Of a stretch of DNA of 64,000 bases, positions 57,542 to 64,000 are shown piece after piece. Source of the DNA: Hymenopellis radicata. Its lineage: Eukaryota > Basidiomycota > Agaricomycetes > Agaricales > Physalacriaceae. The DNA lies in NCBI GenBank assembly GCA_015501595.1, contig JADNRX010000095.1, forward strand, positions 62,001-126,000. The letters are read 5' to 3'. How positions within the stretch are numbered: the first letter of the stretch is position 1; each line of letters begins with the position of its first letter. A model generated the notes under the pieces. That model saw only the letters and a program-made list of their open reading frames with translations, was not told where the DNA came from and did no database searches. Made by a program: the position numbers and the translations under genes.

Positions 57542-58885
57542 TTACCAAAGGCTGCTTTCGATGCCCCTTTCTCTAAGCCGCCGCATACAATTCAACACGT
57601 CTGCTCCAACTTCCTTCACAAGTACAGGTTCAGAACCATGACGAACCCCCAGCACAACGGAGGATAGCTTCGAGCTCGAATCCAACATGGAGATAAGACT
57701 ATCCGGAGGCTCTCGATCATCCGCCCAAACCAACTCCAGCGATTTTAGATTCAACATGACAGGGACCATCAAGAGCTCGTCTTGAAGGAGGGAGGGCCCG
57801 CGACCAGGCGGAGCTTCCACAATACGGAGGACATCCAATTCCGAACAGGCGCGCACCATTTCGACAAGCCCACACGCCAGCGAGGGATCATCGATGTCCC
57901 CATAGTATCGCCCATCCATGCCGAAATCAAAGGAACTGAGGGCGCATTTTGAGCGCATCACCATCCTAACAGTTGCGTCTAAAGCATTCCTCCAGGTCTC
58001 AAGTCTCTGCGAGCCATTTATGTTGGCAAGTGGATGCTCGGCGAGATAGAACGCTGCTTCGTCCGCGTCAGGACAAACGAGCCTAAGATCTCGCAGCGTG
58101 GGGATGGATACACAGTCAAGGAAACTCGAAAGCCCCGCCGACCAAGTTCCAGGCGCGAGGACTAGGGAGTTTATTCCTAGCGAAATAACGCGGTGAATCT
58201 CCTGGCAGTATTCGGGAGCTGGACTCCGAATCACCAGTGCCCCTTCCCTTCCAGCAGGAAAATCATGAAAAGTTTGAAGGACATTGAGGTCGGTCGTAAT
58301 TTCCTGGAACTGTCCCCAAGGCAGAGCGCCAGGTGTCCATACATCCCTATCACACTCCGGCTTGAACTCGCCTGCAAGAAGAGTAAACGAGGTGAGGTTC
58401 GGCGCGCGGAGGAACACGTCTGGGGGTACACCGTCGCGTGGTCTGACCAATGGCCATTTCAGCGTAAGCGACTCGAGTTGGGCAAGGGTATCACCCGAAT
58501 CCAACAATCGCTCAAAATTATTGAACAAGACCATGTGGATCTCGGCAACCTTCCATTGAGCAGAGGTCGAGCACAGAGTGGCCAAGCGCCCGAGGTAGGC
58601 GTCAGTTCCCCGATGGACATCCGTAAAGGCGTCTATGATTTTCACGAATAATGGAAGGCCATCCGCCATTAGCAGATAATGCTCCAATAGGTCGAGGGAG
58701 GATGGGTCATCGTATGGGTCGAAATAAAGATGGGTCCATAGAGCGGGGGTGCTCTGAACTATTTCGCGCCACCTTGGGCATACGAGGCTGAGGAAGAGTG
58801 GGGTTTTGTAGTATTCGCGCTCAAAGGAGTCGCAGGCGAAGAGGAATATTGCCCTGAGGACTTCTCCTTGGACTGGGAACGACAT
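57542..58885 (-). CDS. F-box-like protein, paralogue of 48338-49965
   Basis: Open frame with the F-box-like core close to its start: MSFPVQGEVLRAIFLFACDSFEREYY, then LSLVCPRWREIVQSTPALWTHLYF. The leucine-rich remainder ends with SLELVWADDREPP and VVLGVRHGSEPV, which parallel SLELVWAEDHVPK and AMLGVRNGGELP of the gene at 48338-49965. I used the first ATG (58885). The frame is open further upstream to about 58980 without an ATG and F-box-like proteins usually have more N-terminal sequence, so an upstream exon (perhaps within 59040-59110) is likely. The role is presumably as an SCF substrate receptor. No frame break was seen in the 450 codons. Confidence 0.75.
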   Translation of the reverse strand: MSFPVQGEVLRAIFLFACDSFEREYYKTPLFLSLVCPRWREIVQSTPALWTHLYFDPYDDPSSLDLLEHYLLMADGLPLFVKIIDAFTDVHRGTDAYLGRLATLCSTSAQWKVAEIHMVLFNNFERLLDSGDTLAQLESLTLKWPLVRPRDGVPPDVFLRAPNLTSFTLLAGEFKPECDRDVWTPGALPWGQFQEITTDLNVLQTFHDFPAGREGALVIRSPAPEYCQEIHRVISLGINSLVLAPGTWSAGLSSFLDCVSIPTLRDLRLVCPDADEAAFYLAEHPLANINGSQRLETWRNALDATVRMVMRSKCALSSFDFGMDGRYYGDIDDPSLACGLVEMVRACSELDVLRIVEAPPGRGPSLLQDELLMVPVMLNLKSLELVWADDREPPDSLISMLDSSSKLSSVVLGVRHGSEPVLVKEVGADVLNCMRRLRERGIESSLW

Positions 58886-59639
58886 AAGACCCTCGATTGT
58901 GGTGGAAGTATCGCTCGGACTGGCAAGTTCCCCCAACGAGATCCAGGAGAGGTTTTCTGACGTTTGCCAGCAACGATTCCGTTACTAGGGACGTAGATGT
59001 ATAATGAACGTGGGCCGGAAGAAAAAAAAGTGACTTACCAGCTCGCAGTGTAGCAAGTCGCAGATGAGAGGAGGTCGCTCGTCCGTGATGGTGCGAAAGA
59101 AAATAGTTGCCGACCCTGCCACATCCATGGAGGATGCGTCCTTGCATGGAATAGGACGCGTCCATGCATGAAAAAGGACTGCAGTCCCCAAGGCTCCGGA
59201 GCGCAGACCGGCATCTTAGGATCGCAGACTAGCAGTTCACGGATTCCAGAAGAGGATGGATTTGTAGAGCCACAAATCCATCACAACAAAGGAAGGATGA
59301 TTCCGTCCGTGTACGGTCCGCTGATATACATGTTCGGTGCATCGCTAACGGACGTGCGCGTTAGAAGTAAGATGATCACGTGATGAACATCCATCCTAAA
59401 TCTTGGATCGCCGCATCTAATTTGGACATGCTATGTACCTCCTAATCGTGTCAGAAGCAGCCGAAGTGAATATTCTGTCTAGTGACATCCTAACTCGTGA
59501 GATAATCATATACGTTGTGGCTCCAAGTACGATTGACCAGTGACTGGACACTACTTTCCATTTTACATGGGTAATAGTAAGACTCCCCAAGCACATGGGA
59601 AACGGCCATGGATTCCATTCGCACGAATGGTGCCAACTT
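58886..59639. other. Region between F-box-like gene and pectinesterase
   Basis: May include a missing first exon of the F-box-like gene: a minus-strand frame at about 59040-59130 ends in a good donor (GTAAGT). No other feature was seen. Confidence 0.35.
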
Positions 59640-61150
59640 TCAAGTAAACGACAAGACATAGTCATAGTCAATCCACACCGGGTGCTCCAAGAACACACTA
59701 TCAACCGTAAACCCTTGCGCTTCCTCCTCCGAAAGAATATGCTCAATATCCAAGCGAGCAGACGTATTGCTCCCTGGACCAGTAGAGTCGTATTCCGCGT
59801 AGTACGTCGTGTTGAATATCGTGGGTCTACAAGTTCATTGCAATTAAACGCACTGACTAATATGTAAGTAGCAGAAGGCTTACCTTCCACTGAACGTAGT
59901 CCATCCTATCGGCTGGATCACATCTTCCATAAAAGTATTCAAAAAGACCGTCGTCGCCAGGTCATTCCAAGGCCGGCCCAAGTAGCACGACTTGGTAATA
60001 TCCGTCGTGGAGTTGGCATCCGGAGACTTCACACGCAATCAACGTCTGACAACGATACGGAAATGCCAATACATACTCTTATAATGCGCGCATCCGATAT
60101 ATACGCCCCATATCGATTGCCAGGCGCATCCGTCTGATTCGTACCCTTCCACGCAACAATTCCCCCTCCACACGCTCTATTCGCCAGGATGACGTCCTGG
60201 AACCATCTATGCGCGAGCATTAGGCGTCATCTCCGCGCAGACATTCAACGTTCAAGCACAGACTCACGCAGTCCCAAACCCAAACAAATCTACACAAATC
60301 ATCGTTAGTACGTTCCACCCTCCAAGACACACTGCTCAAGAATTACTCACAATCCGTCTGCCCGTAAAACACACTATCAACAACATACGTACTCCCATTC
60401 CGCCCCGTATACCACGTATCCTGATAACTCGCAAACACACACCCGTAAAACGACGCATTCGCGTACGATATGTCCGTCACAAGCGCTTGCGAAATAGCAT
60501 AGTTTGCCTGTCACGGTAATCCAGTTGAACATCATCATAGCATATGAAAAAGGCACTCACAGCCTTATTCGCGAAATTGATGTTATACGCTTTGAAGTCG
60601 ACATTCCCAAACTCGGGCTGCAGCGGCGCGCCAGTAGGTCCCGCACCGATAAGTGCACCAGCGCGCGAGGGGGCGACAGTGAGCACGGCCGAGTCCGCGT
60701 CGTCCATGCCTGTCTGGACGTACTGCGTGTCCCAGACCTCGACGAGGTTCAACGCGGAGCCATTGTTTAATCCCACTCCGCCCGTAGTAAGCGCAGAAGG
60801 AGGCAGCTCCCAAGTAATGTCAGAGGCCCGCTACGCGTGATGTTGACGGTTTCATGATACGAGCCCGCCGCGATGTGAATCGTCGCGTGTCCTTCTTCGG
60901 GCCTGTGTCCATATGTAAGCTTAGACTAGAAGACGTTCGGATGAGGTGGAACTGACAAAGACAGAATAGCCTCTTGTGTGCTGGTGAACGATACTCCAAG
61001 TTCGCTCGCCTTTTGTGAGACGAAGATGGTCCCGGGAGGGCAAGCCTGTTTGGTTACTTGACACTCGAGAAAGCGAGGCGAGAATGCAGTGGCTGTTGAT
61101 GCCCAGGCCAAGAAGAGAACAAGCAAACTGACAGCCGGATTCCTCATCAT
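59640..61150 (-). CDS. Secreted pectinesterase (carbohydrate esterase family 8)
   Basis: Removes methyl esters from plant pectin, releasing methanol and making the polymer open to lyases and hydrolases. ATG 61150 starts a clear signal peptide (RNPAVSLLVLFLAWASTATA). Family marks follow over several short exons: EGHATIHIAAGSYHETVNI, the VDFKAYNINFAN strand, ASFYGCVFASYQDTWYT with the first catalytic Asp region (QDT), FYGQTDYLFGFGTAWFQDV, which matches the GxxDFIFG block with the catalytic Asp, then RIIRA and CYLGRPWND, containing the conserved Arg-Pro-Trp. The last exon ends DYVLSFT at 59640. The order is complete, so this is probably an active secreted enzyme of a plant-litter fungus. Confidence 0.9.
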
Positions 61151-61380
61151 CGTGAACGTTAAGAACAACCAGTGAACACGCGCCCGTGGATATTATATGC
61201 GCTCTCCCGGTCTAATTCTGAGTAGGGGTCAAGCGGGCCGGCGAGGCCATGAGAACACCTCTCGCATAGACGTTGAATTTTCGGCGTTTCTGACGCCGGT
61301 CGCGTGCTATCGATAGAACGGTCAGAGGAATGGTTATTCAGACGGTAGATTTACACATAGTCCAACGCGTCTGTATTCTC

Positions 61381-62600
61381 TCAAGCTTCAGAGACCTTTA
61401 TCACCACCTTTCCAACATGTTTCTGTGATTCCAAATACGTAAAGGCCTGCACCGAATCCTTGAAGGGGAAAACCTTGTCCACGACGGGTCGCGTTGTTTC
61501 TGGGTGAGCGCGCATAAGACGCAAGATGTCGTTGAACCTGTGGACATCGGGATCAGTAAAGCTGAATCCTCAGAATTTAAATATTAGGAACGTACTGAGC
61601 AAGCGATCCCGCAATGATACCGCGAACATCGACCGATCTGTGCTTGATCAGGCCGAAGAGGCACTTATCGGGAAGTTGTCCTTGGAAAGAGTTAATACTC
61701 CTCATTCAGCAGCATAGAAGAAAAGCACAGACCACACTAGTCACGTCACCAATGAGGCTGATGGTACCTCCAAAGCGAGTTGCAGACACGGACTGCATAA
61801 TCGTGCCCGGTCCGGCTGTCTTTACAAGTCATAGCATGTCAGTTCTCGTAAATTCTTACTATCTGCAATGAAGTATTACCTCGACAACATGGTCAACGCC
61901 GCGTCCCTCCGTCGCGAGAAGGACTTCCTTTGCCCACTGCGTCTTGGAGTAGTTGATTCGCTCCGAGCTTGGAAGCGATAGCTAGTTTGTCGTCGGATGA
62001 CGACGCAATTATGATGGTAACACCTGCAGCAACGGCGAATTGCAAGGCGAACCTAAGCCAAAATGAGGTTATTGCTCAGGGTAAGAGGATAAGCCGCATA
62101 CATCGCAACTCCACCGGTCCCTAGAAGAAGGACGGCATCCCCAGCTGTGACGGGCTTTCCACCGAATAACGCGTTGTACGCGGTGATTGCTGCACATCTG
62201 TATGTGGGCCGTGAGGGTATGATGAACCTAGGGGCTGTATGTCATACGGCAGAGCAGAAGCCTCCTCGTAAGACAAGTGCGCAGGGATGGCGACCAGAGA
62301 CTAGGTGTCAAAATAAGCAGTATTCACGATGTTGACCACTAGGACTCACATGGGCGGGAACAACCTGATATTCCGTCAGATGCCCGTCAATCAATCCACC
62401 TCATGCGCTTGTTCTTAGCCCATCGGTGACTGCGTTTCGAGACTGGTGTCGCCGTAAAGGTGGTCTGGCATGACATTCGCTGAGACTCGATCCCGAACTT
62501 TCCATCCTTTCACGCCCTCGCTCACCGCGACGATCTCACCGGCCATGTCGGATAGTGGGAGGACGTTATCCTTCATCCTAAGGCGAATTTAGAGGGAACT
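61381..62600 (-). pseudogene. Zinc-type alcohol dehydrogenase/quinone reductase, degenerate
   Basis: Medium-chain NAD(P)H-dependent oxidoreductase. Recognisable parts from upstream to downstream are DNVLPLSDMAGEIVAVSEG, GWKVRDRVSANVMPDHLYGD, GHLTEYQVVPAH, SLVAIPAHLSYEEASALP joined by an intron to CAAITAYNALFGG, the nucleotide-binding segment AGDAVLLLGTGGVA, INYSKTQWAKEVL, GRGVDHVVE, GGTISLIGDVTS and AFTYLESQKHVGKVVIKVSEA at the end (stop at 61381). The frame breaks after KLGA (near 61960), and near 62400-62430 there is a frame change together with an in-frame TGA. The N-terminal part upstream of 62600 is not recognisable. Two or more lesions and the missing start suggest a pseudogene. Confidence 0.7.
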
Positions 62601-63229
62601 TTGCACAACAACACAAAAAACGCACGGAAGCGATCTGGATACATCGCTCAGCATGAACAGGACAGGCTCACATTGCAGGCCGGGATTGACAACGATACGG
62701 GGGACGAATGACTATGTCATGAAAAATGAAAATGGTCAGTCAAAGTCAGCCAAGCGCGAAGAAAGCACAACGCACCAAATCAAGTCCCCCTTCGTTATGC
62801 CGAAACACAGCACCAATCTACGGCATCAGGCTTCTGCTAGCGGAGCTGTCCTTCTACTGGCCGGCATCGACCTTGACAATCCTTCGCTAAGGGTTTGAGA
62901 CTTGTGCGACGCGATAGCCGTCGTAAAACCCTACGAACCACACTTCCGCCTTTGGAGCGCCCTCTTGAAAAGCATTCGTGCTGACGCTGTCTGGCATGGA
63001 CGACATAGCACAGAACCTCTGCGACGAGTCTGCGTTGACGGGAACAAGCCTGTCTATGGCGATAAACGCGACCAAGACAAAGCGGCTATGTGGCGCCGTT
63101 ATACATGAATGAGGCAGCAGCGAGGTGGCGAATGTCGGCCGAGAGCCATGAGCTATGATGGTGGTACGTGCTCAAGTTGTGATCGACATCAAATCCCATC
63201 GTGACCGATTCTTCTCACCCATAACCACA
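62601..63229. other. Upstream flank of the dehydrogenase pseudogene
   Basis: A minus-strand frame at 62887-63075 (ending APKAEVWFVGFYDGYRVAQ) might be a relic of an unrelated or neighbouring gene, but I cannot name it. Nothing else was recognised. Confidence 0.3.
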
Positions 63230-63489
63230 ATGGCCACTGAGCTAGAACGCCTGCCAGCCAAATATACTCGTCTCAAAAAGGACAGAGATCAAATTCTCAA
63301 GGAAAGAAATCAGTATCTTTCTCATCTTCAGCTTGAGGCGACAGAGATGTCTTCGAAAAATGTCGAAATGTCTAAAATCGTTTGCTTGCACCAGATTCTG
63401 AGAACCACGACTTGAAATGGACCATCCACGATTTGTCCGAGAAACTAGAACTAGCTCTGTCTGCAAAGGCGAGTCAAATTCGTTCTTGA
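63230..63489 (+). pseudogene. Short coiled-coil gene fragment, frameshifted
   Basis: ATG 63230 opens a highly charged helical segment (ATELERLPAKYTRLKKDRDQ, ILKERNQYLSHLQLEA) that looks like a coiled coil. After MSK near 63376 the frame ends soon, while another frame continues with RLLAPDSENHDLKWTIHDLS to a stop at 63489. This fits a one-base loss in AAAA. The parent family is not recognised; the piece is too short to assign. Confidence 0.35.
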
Positions 63490-63739
63490 GAAGTTCCTAG
63501 TTTTGCAATGACTTACAGACATTGGTACGTATACGGTCCTTCAAACTTGCTTGAAGTACTTCCGATTAATTGACGACTCCTTACTAGACTCTTCCTAGAC
63601 CTCCTGCCACTCCAGTTGAGGCCAGATGCTCTGAAGTACGCGCTCATATGTGAGTGGAGCGCGACATTAGTTTTGGTTCTATAAAATGCGCTGGCTGGAT
63701 ATGCAAACTTTGCGTTAGTCTCCCTACCCACTCCTCGAG

Positions 63740-63943
63740 ATGGTCTTCTCCTCCTTCGTCGCTCTTTGTTCCTTCCTCCGCTTGTCGAATTTTGTGTCGG
63801 CGAGACCCGTCTCTACGGGGCTCAGCAGTCAAGCGCGTAACTTTGTTGAGCGCGCTACGCCGGCTGCTCCTCTTTGGGTCTTGTATATTCTGACAAGGGA
63901 ACCTCTATACGACTGGTCCACCTCCCGCTTCGGACATCGAGGT
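63740..63943 (+). pseudogene. 5' fragment of a secreted protein gene, perhaps GH18 chitinase-like
   Basis: ATG 63740 starts a signal-peptide-like region (MVFSSFVALCSFLRLSNFVSA), then VERATPAAPLWVLY, resembling the start of basidiomycete GH18 chitinase-like proteins. SDKG and TGPPPASDIEG follow only when the frame is changed twice, and a donor (GTTAGC) lies near 63943. The gene would run past the window edge. The family call is tentative, resting on a short motif. Confidence 0.3.
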
Positions 63944-64000
63944 TAGCGTCCACTTCCGAGATCCAAAGCCAGTTCCGTTCAGGTGAGATATACTTACTCG

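Noticed and set aside
1..64000. CRISPR array, bacterial operon or phage-like signal
   Set aside because: The window is intron-rich fungal DNA and no regular spacer array was seen.

Overview
The window is nuclear DNA from a basidiomycete fungus, most likely a mushroom-forming agaricomycete. Nearly every gene is cut by short GT-AG introns of about 45-60 nt. A DUF6535 membrane protein and two members of the mushroom F-box-like family are lineage-typical. The tRNA-Tyr has a short intron next to the anticodon. Exon joins below were worked out by eye from splice sites, reading phase and recalled family conservation; no search was run.

Layout. 1-7.4 kb: plasma-membrane proton pump PMA1 (cut by the left edge), 2.9 kb without a gene, then the 60S export adaptor NMD3. 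7.5-13.6 kb: the ER folding sensor UGGT with a C-terminal KDEL. 14.3-20.1 kb, minus strand: Fe-S targeting factor CIA2, an HNH-nuclease-like protein and a Dal5-like MFS transporter. 20.7-26.7 kb, plus strand: an intact MYND zinc-finger protein, a frameshifted tail of a CDC4-like F-box/WD40 gene, and a damaged HOP1-like HORMA-PHD meiotic gene. 26.9-32.9 kb, minus strand: a DUF6535 membrane protein and a superoxide-dismutase-fold mitochondrial ribosomal protein.

33-36 kb is poor in genes. It holds a three-unit tandem repeat of about 200 bp and a 1.18-kb element with inverted ends flanked by TA. 36.2-38.7 kb: a YTH-domain m6A reader. 40-45.9 kb: a 5'-truncated, frameshifted malic enzyme pseudogene, a small unassigned gene model, and a TilS-like tRNA lysidine synthetase lying between two inverted copies of a repeat. 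46-50 kb: SRP40/Nopp140, tRNA-Tyr(GUA) and an F-box protein. 50-57.4 kb: a carboxymuconate-cyclase-like beta-propeller, a KRE6/SKN1 glucan-synthesis protein, a 339-bp MITE and an armadillo-like protein. 57.5-64 kb: a second F-box-like protein, a secreted pectinesterase, a degenerate zinc-type alcohol dehydrogenase, and gene fragments at the right edge.

The genes do not form one pathway. Two themes recur. One is secretory and cell-wall work (UGGT, KRE6-like, pectinesterase, PMA1). The other is gene decay: HOP1, malic enzyme, alcohol dehydrogenase and the CDC4 fragment each carry several frameshifts. PMA1, UGGT, TilS and the cyclase each show only one apparent single-base frameshift, often in a G or C run, so assembly error must be excluded before calling those four broken. 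The most distinctive new-looking structures are the two TA-flanked inverted-repeat elements, the inverted repeat around TilS, and a probable GC-AG intron in the HOP1-like gene.
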